From Rhynchopus sp. YZ270_cl-10 (Eukaryota; Euglenozoa; Diplonemea; Diplonemida; Diplonemidae), in contig OZ037932.1 in NCBI GenBank assembly GCA_964035575.1, positions 496,001 through 560,000 of the forward strand: a DNA stretch of 64,000 bases, in the 5' to 3' direction. The notes beneath the pieces were generated by a model. It ran no database searches. It was not told where the DNA came from and saw only the letters and a program-made list of their open reading frames with translations. The position numbers and the translations under genes are program-made. This document shows positions 38,880 through 50,030 of this stretch, piece after piece (positions within the stretch are counted from its first letter, which is position 1; the number at the start of each line of letters is the position of its first letter).

Positions 38880-40160
38880 TGTTTGTTGTGTCAGGTCTCT
38901 GTTGGGAAGAGGGTTTGGGGAGGGCATGGGAATACTGAGACAGCCCCACCTACCAGACATATCAACACTAGTACTTGCACAGGGCTGTTCTGCCCATCCT
39001 ATCCCCCGACCCCTATCGTCTGCGACACATAAAAGAAACAGGGAGTACCGCTTTCTCCCTTATCTAACTCCCCCCCAAAAAAAAACCTGTTGAAATAGGA
39101 CAAAATATTTCTTCCCCCTTTTTTTGTTTTTCTTTATCCCAACTGTGCGTGGCACTTGACGAATGAAAGCAGTGTCTCTACAAACGGTACACCTGAGCCG
39201 ACAACAGGATAATATGCACCAGAGCGACCCGAAGGACGCTGTGGTTTAACCCCAACCTCAACTCAGAACAATTGTAATGAAAAAACCCTCTCCCCCTGCG
39301 CCAACGGCAGGAAACCCCCCCATATGGCGGGTCAGTTATTACTCTTCTTCCGCTCTATATGAGATTTGTGTTCTCACCGAGCTGTCTTGGTGAGGAGCTT
39401 GCAGGCTGCGGTTGGCAGCGTGCATTCTCCTCAACGAAGAAAAAAGAAAAGTTTGTAAAAAAAGGAACTATACAAAGAGAGAAAAAGGAAAATAACTTAA
39501 AATGTCTGTTACATCGAAGACCTGACATTCAACTGTTTGCCAAAAAGTGTTGTGTCTTCACCTCAACTGTGTCCACAGGAAAGTCAATATAATCAAAAGA
39601 GATGCACCATTTTCTTGTTAAACACAGTACAAAATATGAATCGTATTGTCTGCGTAGTGACGATGAAGAAATAAAGAAAAACATAGTGACATCCGAGCAT
39701 TGACGATACCCTTCCCTGCAGGGGGACAGTTCACATTCACATGGGGAAAAAGAGAACAAAAAAAATTTTCTGTCGCGTCTCAAAAACGGAGACAATAGCA
39801 TAAACAATGGGGGGTTTTTTTGTTGGGATTACACGATACGAAGTGGGTGAGGGGGGAAGGGGTGGGGAGGGACTAAATACTGTGGGGGAGAAAAAAACCC
39901 CCCTCGCCTGTTTCCCCCCTTATGCCAAATACAATGCGAAGAAAGGCCTTATCAAAACCTCGCCGTGTGTTGCATTTTGGGAAGGGGGGGGGGAAAAACC
40001 AAAAAAAAAAATAAACGTTGAACTTTTTCTCCCCATCCCCATAGTTTTTTTTTTTGTCGCGATCAGGTTGGGGGGCATTTCCCCCCATTTTTAACTACGT
40101 TGCAATCTCGGAGTGAGAGGCGAACGTCACTTTGCTCCCCCAGAGAGGAGAGCTGTGGTT
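38880..40160. other. gene-free stretch
   Basis: AT- and G/C-homopolymer DNA between the helicase fusion and the three-exon orphan gene. No repeat copy or credible ORF recognised. Confidence 0.4.
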
Positions 40161-41121
40161 TCAGCTCGAGGTGCTTGCTTCTGCCGGCGGTGCTGCCCAT
40201 TGCAGGAACCCTGTGGTTCCAGTGGAACGGGAAGAGTCCTGCTTCTTACCCTTCGGGGGCTGGACGAACTTCGACTTTTCTTTCGAGAACCTGTTGGGGT
40301 TTTCATTTGACGGTACACAAACAGAAAATAGTAGGATCGGGGTAGGTAATTAAAGTTGTTTCGTTGATGTGCACAAATCCTCCTGTTTGATGATTGGCGG
40401 TACCGGTAATACCATTTCTCCTTTGATGCAAGCTTCGTAAAAAAAATAAAACAAAATCAAAACATACATGGACGGGTGTCTCAGAGCGGAAAAGTGTGCG
40501 TCCTTCTTACGCTGCATCGGGCTGTGTGAGGTGAAATCAATTTGTAAAAATTCAACGCTCTATGGGGGGGATTATTGTATTGTTACATACGCGGCACCAG
40601 GCATGGCTGAAGGGTCTGCGATGTTGGCGACACAGGGGTTGTTCGATTCGGGGAGCTGCTTCTTCCCAACACGGACGGGCGCTGTGTATGTTTGATTGTT
40701 TTGTTAATCAATAGGCGATTCTTGCGCAGAATATGCCCCAAAATGTGTTATTTGTTGGAAATGTATGTTTTGCAATACCTTCGTAAGGGCGGTCACGGGT
40801 TCCGCCGATTTCGTGGTTGCGGACGATGGATGTGGGGAGGGTCTGCTTGACCTTGACGGACATTCTCGCGTTGTAGACGGACCCCTGCCCACCCCTTCTT
40901 AAGAGGTCTGCGTGGTCCTCTGCACGGCACGCATAGCGACGCTGGGATACGTAGTCTGGTCGGAAGCTGCCCTCTCCCACTTCCTTCGATGACTGCTGGT
41001 GCGACGCCCCTGACGACAAGTGCTTTGGCTTAGCACGGAAGTGACACGGCTTGTCCACAGTCTTCGCGTAGCAGTCACCAAACCCAGTGTCATGCGATTG
41101 GCCGAAGTCACCGACAACCAT
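40161..41121 (-). CDS. three-exon orphan protein, 187 aa
   Basis: Exons on the minus strand are 41121-40779, 40681-40591 and 40290-40161; phases agree and total 564 nt including the stop. Introns (97 and 300 nt) start GTATTGCA and GTATGTAA and end ACACAG and CAACAG. The product starts MVVGDFGQSHDTGFGDCYAK. It has no signal peptide or membrane segment, is rich in charged residues, Ser, Gly and Gln, and ends WAAPPAEASTSS. No domain is recognised. Short basic/Pro-Gly tracts such as SFRPDYVSQRR and GGTRDRPYE are reminiscent of microtubule-lumen or ciliary small proteins, but this is impression only. The first intron carries a fragment shared with 52283-52333 (repeat R8). Confidence 0.6.
40700..40745 (-). 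repeat. repeat R8 inside intron 1 of the 40161-41121 gene
   Basis: On the minus strand it reads GGCATATTCTGCGCAAGAAT and TATTGATTAACAA, matching 52283-52333 (GGCCATATTCTGCGCAAGAA) on the plus strand. Confidence 0.65.
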
Positions 41122-41932
41122 TTTGTGTGTTTCTCTTTTTTTTCTAAGCGTCTGCACAGAGGAAGATAGGAGGGGAGGAGGAAGGAGGTGGTGTAGGAAT
41201 CTCAATAGTTCTTTTTGTTGAACCAAAAAGAATAGAAACAGTTCATAAGAATGACCCCCTTTGCTTCGTGATCACAAATCGTTGTCGAAGAGCATCAGCT
41301 TTTTATACTGCATTGCATTTTATTCACAGTACCCACGCTTGCAACCACCATCCTAACAATGGGTAAAATAAATGAAATTGACAGTGCAAACACCACAAGG
41401 AAGACAGAAAAACCCCGGGATAGGACGGATGCGGGGTGAGGGGGAGAGGGGGGGGTTTACACTTTCCCTGCAACACAACCTGCAGTAGCCACAAACGGAC
41501 AAACGAACGGTACAATGAATTAGACATATAAAAAGGAAGGCTGGTGAATACTCACATCTTTTTAAGGGTGGACATGAAGACGGTCACCTCCCTCAGTACT
41601 CTTTTCTTTTCTTTTCTTTCTTTTGAAAACCTTTGATAACGGTTAGCCACCACGCAAGTACTCTTCACGCAGCCGCCACCTCCCCTAACTCTGTAGACTC
41701 CCACAACCACATCCTCCCTGCATCCACTCGTCAGGTAACGAACCAACGAACGGGGTGATCACTAAAACCCCAGCCGCAGGGCTAGCTAGGCCCGGGGTGA
41801 GATAGGTGTGGCTGTTGTGAACGGTTCGGGCTTTATCCCTGCGTCAGAACATTGCCCCCCAACCCACTACCCCACTAAAAAAAAAACAAACTGCTTTTGC
41901 CGACTGTGCCTAAGTAACACAGGAGAAGACCA

Positions 41933-41976
<44 letters not shown>

Positions 41977-42135
41977 AGAAAAAACGATCAGTTTGACGTT
42001 CACCTCACAGGGTTCCTCCCATCTATGGCTTATTGTCCACACACATCGCGAGAAGCAGAGAAACGTATGAACAAACAAAGAGGTGCGGCGGATGCTCCTG
42101 CGCTTCAGATGATTGTTCGAGGACTCACCGCCGAT
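41122..42135. other. gene-free stretch with 42-nt poly-A
   Basis: A run of 42 A at 41934-41975, followed by CAGAAAAAACG. No target-site duplication was found around it. A GC-rich block (about 41760-41835) of unknown nature precedes it. Confidence 0.5.
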
Positions 42136-44895
42136 TCACCGCCTTTCCTGCTTTGCAACGGGGCCATAGTACGTGTCCCCAACCACATGAGAGGAGTACG
42201 CCTTGTCATTCCGTTGAGGGGTGCGCGGAAGAGGGTCCGTCGTTTCCATGACTATCTTCCCAACATCTTGGAGAGCGTACTTCCCTTTGCTCTTCATTTC
42301 CTGCAGTTTGCCTGCAAAATCCTCGCTCTCCGAAAGCGTTACAATGAGGACGTAGTGGCCGTCGTATTCGTTTAGTACAAATTGATCTATGTATGCCACC
42401 TTGCTGATGTCAGTAAATGCTGTGTATGGGTGCACAGCCTCGGTGCCGCGCAGTAGTTCAAAAAGAAATGTGTTCGCATCGGGGTGCCCCTTCGGTTCCC
42501 TGCGTTGTGTCTCCTCCAGGTCAAATGCGTTGTAGAGCACTGTCACTGCGTTGAGCGTCTGCACACATTGCATCTGTGTGCAGAGACGCAATGCCAACGA
42601 ACGTACCACCACCGGTGTCGCCTCCTTCCTCAATGCAATGCTATGTCGTGCGATGTCGTTCCCCCGATGGCTCACAATATCCCCCTTTATCCATTCAGTA
42701 TGCACCCCAAGGATACGAGATACCTCTGATTTGATCAGTTTTGCAGTCCCCTCCGCTCCGGGGACACGCATCAGCCAGATCTGAGAAAAAGGGAAAATAA
42801 ACATGAACCCCCAAAAAAAAAAAGAGGGAAAAGCCTCTTCACGCAGCATACCTGCTTCGTCTGCAAACCCTTCGTTGCGGACAGTGCTGCCTGCCTCTTC
42901 TTCTCTGCTGTGGCGATCTGCTCAGCGGTCCGCCGCTGCCTATCTGAGGGCGGGGGTGCTTTCGACGCAACGGAGCGTGTTTCCTGTGTTGCATCCTGGC
43001 TTTGTGTAGGCTGCGATTGCGTGGCTATAGGTGCAAGCAGCGTTTTGTGTGTTGTGTGCTTCCGTCGCTCAATCTCAACAGCAACTATCCACTTCTCAAC
43101 GCGACGGCTGTCAGTTTCCATCAGCTGTAGATGTGGTGTTGTTTTGAATACCACAGTTTTCAAAAAAAAAAAACCCATTTAAAGAAAAGTTAAGATCCGC
43201 AGTCACCTTGTCGTACAAAAATATCCATACATATTGAGACAACTTTAAGGTTTCTCCATGCAGTCGTGCAGGCCTAGCCTCCACTGTCGCATCGGTATCC
43301 TGCGTCGTCGGCAGCTCTTTCTCCGCTGCCTTCATTTTTGTTGTCACCTTTGTAGTAGACGCAGACTTGGCATGCTCCTTCACGAAGGCTGACGGTGCTG
43401 GCGTTGCAGGCTGCGGCGACACAATGATATCCGTGCTTGCACTTGATCCCACCTTCCTCTTCTTCGGCGTAGCCTCCTTCACCTGCGGTGCACGCGCCTT
43501 AACAGGAAGGTTCTGCAGGCGCGAGAGATCCACCTTGGGCTCAGGGGTCTCCGCAGTGTCCACCTTCGCGCGCTTCTGCGGTACATCTTCGATAACACGC
43601 TTTCGTTTCACATCATTCCGTGGCGCCACCTCAGGAGCAGCCTTGGGGACCACCTTCTCCTTCTGCACCACTTTAGGCGGCGGGGTCGGTGGGGTAGCGT
43701 CGTCAGAAGCACTCAGTGCAGACCCCTTTCTCTTCCCCTCCCTCTCCCCCTCCCCTTCGCTACTACTACTCGGTGTAGGCGATAGGGCGTCTTCTACATG
43801 CATTTTCCGTCTTTTCTGTGGCAACTTTGCGTCCTTTTTAGGCACTTCCTTGGCAGTCTTAACAGGCGCTTTTTTGTTCTCCATCTTCACCTTCGGTGGT
43901 GGGGTAGGCTGGGTAACCTCCTCTGAGAGGGGTGCAGAGTCCTCCTCATCACTGCTTGGTGTAGGCGATAGGGCGTCTTCGACATGCATTTTCCGCCTCT
44001 TCTGTGGCAGCTTTGCGTCCTTTTTAGGCACCACCTTAGTCTGAATTGGCGCTTTTTTGTTTTCCACCTTCACCTTCGGTGGTGGGGTAGGCTGGGTAAC
44101 CTCCTCCTCAGAGACTGAGTCCTCCTCATCACTGCTTGGTGCAGGGGATAGGTCGTCTACGATCTGCACCTTCCGTTTTTTATGAGGGAGCGCTGCGTCC
44201 TTCTTAGCCTCCTTAGAGGTGATGCCAGTAGTCTTAACGGTTTTCTCCACCTTTTTCACCTTGCTAGGTGGTGATGTCGGTTGGGTGACCTCCTCAGAGA
44301 CCGGTGCAGAGTCCTCCTCATCACTGCTTGGTGTAGGCGCTAGGTCGTCCACGATCTCCACCTTCCGTTTCTTCTGTGGCGGCTCTGTACCTACCTCTCG
44401 TTTCTGTGTTGCCTTCTTTGCCGGAGGTTTTCGTACCGGTTTTGCAGCTTTTTTTGGTGGTATTGGAGTATCGCTAGATGAAGAAGAAGGGGTCGGTGGC
44501 CGCTTTGGGGCTTTCTTCTCCTTTGGTTTTTGCGGTGTTTTTGGAGTCTTCTCTGTGGGGGGTTCGACAAGAATTGGGAAGTTTTGAAATCGCATTCGGA
44601 GCTGCGAGAGTCGTGCATCTTCTTCTTTGTCAAGCGCGCAGGGTCGACGATTAAATTTGACTTTCTCTGTAAGAAGCGTTGTCCGGTCGAGGATGTCTCG
44701 CCCGACACACCATGTGTATTGCAGCCTTGCGTCGTCTTCGCTGTTCTCAGTGCACCGGTCGAGCCAACGGATATATGGGTTGCGCGCACCCCCCAACCCC
44801 ATCACCTCGCACAGCCAGAACTGCCCCGCATGCCCGACCACAGCAATGATCGACCCTGTCGGAAGAAACTTCTTCTCCACCTTCACCTTCTCCAT
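42136..44895 (-). CDS. nuclear-type protein with four acidic/NLS repeats, three exons
   Basis: Exons are 44895-43207, 43124-42852 and 42780-42136, all in phase 0, giving 868 residues. Introns (82 and 71 nt) start GTGACTGC and GTATGCTG. The N-terminal 100 residues (TGSIIAVVGHAGQFWLCEV, then IRWLDR) look like a beta-rich module, perhaps BAH- or Tudor-like. Residues about 180-420 contain four repeats of 55-65 aa, each a KKRK/KRRK patch, an acidic DDL or EDA core with PSSDEEDS, then VTQPTPPP; the SSDEED sites are ideal CK2 targets. The C-terminal 215 residues are a folded-looking alpha/beta region with no recognised family. Chromatin association is the simplest guess. Confidence 0.7.
43700..44390 (-). 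repeat. coding tandem repeat inside the 42136-44895 gene
   Basis: Four in-frame units of about 180-190 bp; conserved parts include GGTGGGGTAGGCTGGGTAAC and CATCACTGCTTGGTGTAGGC on the plus strand. Units 3 and 4 (about 43760-44030) are nearly identical to each other at CGTCTTCTACATGCATTTTC, indicating recent duplication. Confidence 0.8.
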
Positions 44896-45245
44896 CCTGA
44901 GGTGTGAGTCTCTCTGGATACGTTAAGCTCACAACCCAGATGAGCTTCGCTCTGGTAGCATAATTTTAGGGTGCCTGGGTGGGGAGAGCAAATATGACGC
45001 CTCCCAGTGTGTACCAGATCTGATGAAGTGTGATGATATTGGGAAGGTTGGGATGATAGGGGGGAGAGACGCGATGCATCGCAGATTCTGTGAGGTGACC
45101 GGTTCAGTTTTGCGTGGGTGCTGAAGAGAGAGAAGTGCATCCTGGACGAGAGGGAACGTCATCAACTTCTCTCGTCTTCTTGTTTGCGGCATGAGACAAA
45201 ATACAGTGCAAAGAAGGGAGGACAAAGCGCGCCGGTCGGTCCTGG

Positions 45246-45253
45246 GTAGGGAC
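45246..45253. repeat. left target-site duplication of the hAT element
   Basis: GTAGGGAC, matching seven of eight bases with CTAGGGAC at 47798-47805. Confidence 0.85.
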
Positions 45254-45266
45254 TAGGCCTCCCCAA

Positions 45267-45370
45267 CGTCTTTTATATAAAAGACGTCTTTTACGTCTTT
45301 TACGTCTTTTAATGTCTTTTAAAATCTGGGTTTTTGGGGATAAAAGACATAAAAGACATAAAAGACATTG
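45267..45370 (+). repeat. left subterminal array of the hAT element
   Basis: Repeated ACGTCTTTT units, then a short spacer, then repeats of TAAAAGACA in the opposite sense, so the array is partly palindromic. It mirrors the right-end array at 47690-47770 and probably binds transposase. Confidence 0.8.
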
Positions 45371-45473
45371 TTTTGACGTAAGCTGCAGAACACCACCCTA
45401 ACCCCAACCCCACACTTCATTTCACACCACAGAAGGTTTATTGAGGAACATTAAATAAAAAAAAGAAAAAAAG

Positions 45474-47538
45474 ATGCCGAAGGCAAAATGTTGGACTGGG
45501 GATCTGTTGAAGATTGTCTCGGGGAAGCTAGAGTGCGAGTGCGGAGACACTATGGGTAAATCTTCAAACGCTGAACGCAGGAAGGGTCACATTTTGCATT
45601 GCGAGCAGGCTACGGACGCGCAGAAGAAGAGAGCGAAGGACGAGCTTGCGGCACTGGAGAGGAAGAGGAAGAGGAAGAGGAAGAGGAAGAGGGAGAGGAA
45701 GAGGGATGAAGCCGACGCAGAGGACGACGACGACGACGAGGAAGCTGCTCCAGCGCAGGGGAACGAAGTCACAGCCAACCCAGTGCCAGGGGAAGAACCA
45801 CCAGCACCACCTACCGTGATCGATGCGGATGAGCCAGTGCTGCCTTCATCCAACCTCACAGAACCCCCAAGAACTCAGACCTCCGATTTAGTTCCCGCTC
45901 CTCCTCTTCCCAAAAGACAGCGTCAGTCGTTGCTTCACGTCTCTCCTGCAACAACCGCCACACAGCAGACGCGCATCGACATGGCGCAAGCGCGCTGGTG
46001 GTTCTCCGGAAATATTCCGTTCAACCAAACCCGCAACCCTTTTTTTAAAGATTTTGTCCGTGAATTGCGGGGGACGGTGAGACACATTGCGACCGATGAC
46101 ATGTTGCGAGACTCGTTGCTGAATGCCGTGTACGACGAAGAAGTCACCCCCCTCATTCAGCAGCTCGAAAAGGAGGAATACGTCGTCCTCCACGCCGATG
46201 CTTGGTTGTCACGGCACAACAAAGACCATGTGATCTCGTTTACCGCAACAGCTCCGTGGCGCCTCAACCTTGAGACGGCGACAATGGAGGAGAAGAGCTT
46301 CACCGCCGCCATCCTGCTTACATACTTCCAGAAAGTAGGGTCGGAGAGGACAGGGGTCAAATGGGTGGCTGTGGTGGTTGATGGGGGCTCGAATGTGTGG
46401 TCAGCAGCGACACAGTGGGCCGAGGCGAACGGGATTGTGTGTATTTTGTGCGTGTGTCATTGTGCCAATCGTTTTTTAAACGACACAATCGGGTTCAGGC
46501 AGAAGAACAAAAAGCCTGTAAAGATGCCCTTTACACACGTGTCGGAGTGGGTACACGCAATGATCTCCGCTATCAGGAATACGGAATCATTTCGTAAAAC
46601 GTACCTGAAGAAACAAGTGGAGTTGAACTCCACCAACAAGGGACTTCCCCATGCACCCATGGATGTCCGCTGGTTGACCACCTGCACCGCGTTCGAGGAC
46701 ATTGCAGGGAACATCGAGGTGTTGCGCGCCATCAACGACGACCCCGAGGAGGCATCCCTCAAGAGGCAATATCCTCAAATCACGAGGCTTTTCGACGACA
46801 TGGGGTTCTTCCAGGAATTCCATTTTACCCTAAAACTGTTGAAGCCCGTGAATGCGCTAATCCTGATGCTAGAGGGCGATGAGGCAAGGCTGGGACAGGT
46901 GATTCCGTGCTGGTGGGCGATGAAGAAGTACTTCAACACACTGACGGTGCCCCCCACGTTGCAAGAGAAGTTCGACACGGTAGTAGAGTCACTTGACAAA
47001 CGCAAAACCCGCTACGAGAACTGCCCCGTCTGCCTGACCGCCATGATTCTCCACCCCAGCCTCTACATCGAACAAGAAGTGAAAGAACCGTCGTTGCTGA
47101 CCCCCTTCTTGAAACTCTTCGACCCTGCTGAGTACCTGAACAAAGCTGAGAAAGCAGTGAAGACCCTTGGGGGAGAGCAAGCAGAGCAGGAGCTGGTCGA
47201 CTTCATGACCAAAGAGGGCAAGTACCAGAGCACCAGCATCTGGGCTAATGCCAAACAGAAGAACGTATGTGATCAAAAATAAACACTTCCTTCTATTTTC
47301 CTCACGACAGCCTGAAGATTGGTGGAGAATTGCAGCTAAGCTGATGAGAGGCACGTCACTTCCAGCGCTGGGAGTGAAATACTGTCGCATAGTTCCGCAC
47401 TCGGCCAACCAGGAGAGGTTCTTCTCCATGATGGGAAGAATCAGTGACGGCCGCGAGTGCCTGGATATCCAGCGTTTGCACAAGATGAGTGCTGTAAGCA
47501 CGTGTTTGCATGACAAGATAAAGAGCAGGCAAAAATAG
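45474..47538 (+). CDS. hAT transposase (DUF659 plus C-terminal dimerisation domain), two exons
   Basis: Exons 45474-47264 and 47311-47538 flank a 46-nt intron (GTATGTGATC to CACGACAG), both in phase 0, for 672 residues. The N-terminus has a small Cys/His cluster (CECGDTMGK to HILHC, about 21-43) where hAT elements carry a BED-type finger. A basic RKRKRKR run and acidic tract follow. The RNase-H-like core shows VVLHADAWLS (D242), VAVVVDGGSN (D303) and the CxxH of CVCHCANRF (C326, H329), as in DUF659-type hAT transposases. Exon 2 supplies the hAT dimerisation region (WWRIAAKL, then PHSANQERFFSMMG). No internal stop or frameshift is seen. The intron uses the same signals as host genes. Confidence 0.93.
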
Positions 47539-47689
47539 CCACTGTTTACCCTCTCTACAAGGGAAAAAAAAAACCAAAAAATCAAGATCAGAAGCAAAAA
47601 TATCAAAAACGTCAGAAAAACCCATTTGTACCCTTCTCCACTGTTCCCCTCCAGCCAGTAACCTCTACGAGTGCATGTATACCACCATG

Positions 47690-47770
47690 GTCTTTTATAT
47701 GTCTTTTACGTCTTTTATATGTCTTTTATGTCTTTTATACGTCTTTTATGTCTTTTATGTCTTTTATTTT
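47690..47770 (+). repeat. right subterminal array of the hAT element
   Basis: About nine tandem copies of an 8-10 bp unit, GTCTTTTATA or GTCTTTTACG and variants, ending just inside the right terminal repeat. Confidence 0.8.
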
Positions 47771-47797
47771 TGGGGTAGACGATTTTGGGGAGGCCTA

Positions 47798-47805
47798 CTA
47801 GGGAC
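47798..47805. repeat. right target-site duplication of the hAT element
   Basis: CTAGGGAC directly after the right terminal inverted repeat; partner of 45246-45253. Confidence 0.85.
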
Positions 47806-48380
47806 CCCACCTATGCCGAGGACAAGTTCCGCCAGAGGTCAGCCTTGAAGAACGGCCGTGCCCCTCAGTCTTCTCATTCTGTGGCTGGTGGGTATGAGGC
47901 GGGCAAGCTCCGTCGGCTCAAGGGCCCTGCATACGTCCGTCCTCTCCGGTTGTACACCCATGTTTTCGCGGGATAAGGGTTGCCGATGCTGTGAGAGGTG
48001 CTTTGCAGTGTGCGGCCATTTGGGTTCTGGTTCTTCTGGGGTCTGACCTTGGGAGGTCGGCACCACGGGCTTTGTGTTGCGCGCTGATTCAGTACGCAAA
48101 TTTACTGGGGATTGATCTTCTGCGAGGCCTGTGCAGAGTACGAAGCGGGTGGGGGCATCGGACGGGATCATCCAAAAGGAAGCAACAGTGCGACGTCAGT
48201 CTGCAAGCGGTGTGTTATCAGACTTCTTCTGGTGCGCCTTCGGCTGAAGCTGCGGCTGGCTTGAGAGGAGGGTCCACTACCGCAAAAGGCGACATTCGTC
48301 TGCAACTGTATTCTATGAGACTACGCCTATAAAGAATAGGCGTGAAGTGGCAACAGTGCGCCAATAGTCGCTTCCCGAGG
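47806..48380. other. GC-balanced region beside the hAT element, nature unknown
   Basis: Unlike other intergenic DNA it lacks homopolymers. The plus frame PTYAEDKFRQRSALKNGRAP runs to a TAA at 47974; the minus strand has a 110-codon frame (47839-48171). An 8-bp perfect hairpin ACGCCTAT/ATAGGCGT lies at 48323-48343. It may be a gene remnant, an RNA gene or an unrecognised element. Confidence 0.45.
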
Positions 48381-48978
48381 TGGACCTAATTTACTACCGT
48401 GACGAGCTTTCTTTTACTTTTGTTTGTTTTTATGAGGGAGTGTTTCCCAGATATTTTAATCTTTCTGTAATCATCTTAGAGTCCGTTCAGCTGTGTCCAA
48501 GAGACAAGGATGGATACCTCGTAGCGAAGGAGAGAAAAAAAGGGGGAGAGGGAGGGGGTATTTCCAATTTCTTTTTGAAAGAGTTTTCGGCATCAACCAC
48601 CTGACTCTTTTTGGTTTCAAAACCCCGCTCCCATTTTTTTTTTTGCTTATTTTCCGCAAAACAGCTAAAGGGGAATCCCCTTTTGTGGAAAAATGCAAAA
48701 AATCGCGACCACCGTTGTGTACTCTCACTCCTCCTCTTCCTGTGAGTGCCGGATACCAGCACGACCAGGGAGAACTGTGGCCGACTTTCCACCTGCAGAA
48801 TGGGTGGCCTCGCCGTAGTACTGTGTGTGTGGGGGTTTTTTGAAGAATAGAATTTTTATTGAAAAATAAACACAGTAAGTAATATTGTCGACCAAAAAAG
48901 TCGCCAATTACAAGAAAACCCCCAAAATCCGCCAATATTATTTTGGTCACCAGGTTTCTTGTCCTTCTGCATAAAAAA

Positions 48979-49019
48979 GCCGGGGTGGACCCCAACCATG
49001 CGGTCCTACATCCATTTTT
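48979..49019 (+). repeat. repeat R1, truncated copy 6
   Basis: Only the 3' half: GCCGGGGTGGACCCCAACCA, then TCCTACATCCATTTT. It lies 24 bp from the stop of the 49043-49951 gene. Confidence 0.85.
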
Positions 49020-49042
49020 AAGAAAATATTTATAAGACTTCG

Positions 49043-49951
49043 TCATTGATAAAAATAATGCTTAGACAATACCTGTTCGTCAAGGGCTTTGAACATCTCA
49101 TCTTCCATTTCTGCTCGTGTATGTCTCCCGAGCCTTCTCTTCTCATATGCGTAGGCGAAGAGAAAGTACGAGCACAGCAACCCAAAGGCGTAGAGCGTTA
49201 GCCTGGGCAGCTCTGTGAACCAATGCAGGTTCTTGATGAAGGTGCGTGCCCTCTGTGCCTGCAGCTCGGAGATGGCGCCGCTTTGCTGGAGGACCGCAAT
49301 CTCGTCTGTGAAAGCCTTCTGGTACTCTGGACGCTCGACAGGCGGGAGGAAGAGCTGCACCCTCGCAAGCGAGAGGTACGTCCACCACGTCGCACCGTCC
49401 TTCTCAAGAAGGTTGCCGTACATCGCCGCAGGGGCCTGCAGCTGTGGGTATTCAGTCGCAAGCGAGTTGAAGATCATGATATTGTACGCCTTCGTCCGCG
49501 CCTGATAAAAATCCGGGTGTGCCTCAATTTTATCAAAAATCCGAGTAATCTCTTTGGTCAACCTCCGCCCCCTCCTGACCTCTTGGAACAAATCCATACA
49601 CAACGTAGAGCAATCTGTATCAGAAATGGTCAAAGAACTTCCTGTCATTTGTGATAATTGCCGTAAATTGTCCAAATCTCGGAACAACATCACAGGGTCC
49701 TTTGGAGCATCAGGCGCAGCAACAAGCTGGTTGTATGAAACAAACTTTGGCTTCTTCGGCTCCGTAACAACAGCCATCCCGGTCTCCTCTGACTGCTTTG
49801 AAGCCTCCAGCAGTAGGTTCCCCTCCGTGGTCACCTGGTTCTGCAACAAACGCAGGTAGTTATCATATGAGCGTGCACCACCGAAGCGCGAAGACGACGC
49901 GACAGCCTTCACCCCAGGACGACGCCTGGCAGCGTCAACAGCTCGTCGCAT
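49043..49951 (-). CDS. single-pass membrane protein of unknown function, possibly mitochondrial
   Basis: This 302-residue ORF has an Arg/Ala-rich, acid-poor N-terminus (MRRAVDAARRRPGVKAVASS) that would suit a mitochondrial presequence. A mainly helical soluble region (about 30-245) includes KAYNIMIFNSLATEYPQLQ and a WFTELPRL segment. It is followed by one hydrophobic helix (about 251-269, TLYAFGLLCSYFLFAYAY) and a short basic then acidic tail. No family is recognised; the helical region has a faint PPR/TPR flavour without clear repeats. A truncated R1 copy lies about 25 bp after the stop, and a full R1 separates its start from the neighbouring flavoenzyme gene. Confidence 0.65.
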   Translation of the reverse strand: MRRAVDAARRRPGVKAVASSSRFGGARSYDNYLRLLQNQVTTEGNLLLEASKQSEETGMAVVTEPKKPKFVSYNQLVAAPDAPKDPVMLFRDLDNLRQLSQMTGSSLTISDTDCSTLCMDLFQEVRRGRRLTKEITRIFDKIEAHPDFYQARTKAYNIMIFNSLATEYPQLQAPAAMYGNLLEKDGATWWTYLSLARVQLFLPPVERPEYQKAFTDEIAVLQQSGAISELQAQRARTFIKNLHWFTELPRLTLYAFGLLCSYFLFAYAYEKRRLGRHTRAEMEDEMFKALDEQVLSKHYFYQ

Positions 49952-50030
49952 GGTGCTGTCTTTTGTGTTGTGTTACCCCCCCTCCACCCCCCTCTGGAAG
50001 GATGAAAATTGAAGAACAAAATTAAAGAAA

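Larger units (their letters stand above)
45254..47797 (+). mobile_element. hAT-superfamily DNA transposon, apparently complete
   Basis: The element is bounded by terminal inverted repeats TAGGCCTCCCCAA (45254-45266) and its complement TTGGGGAGGCCTA (47785-47797). It is flanked by GTAGGGAC (45246-45253) and CTAGGGAC (47798-47805), an 8-bp target duplication with one mismatch, the size typical of hAT. Just inside both ends are arrays of GTCTTTTA/TAAAAGAC (45267-45370 and 47690-47770), probably transposase-binding sites. It encodes one spliced transposase on the plus strand. Total length is 2544 bp. Intact ends, the open frame and near-identical target duplications suggest recent insertion. Confidence 0.93.

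Noticed and set aside
37836-39032. 398-codon plus-strand ORF
   Set aside because: Antisense to the exonuclease-helicase gene, whose motifs are unambiguous.
41934-41975. 42-A run as the tail of a retroposed gene
   Set aside because: No gene-like sequence precedes it and no flanking duplication could be found.
48471-49046. 191-codon minus-strand ORF
   Set aside because: Its start runs through truncated repeat R1 and the rest is low-complexity.
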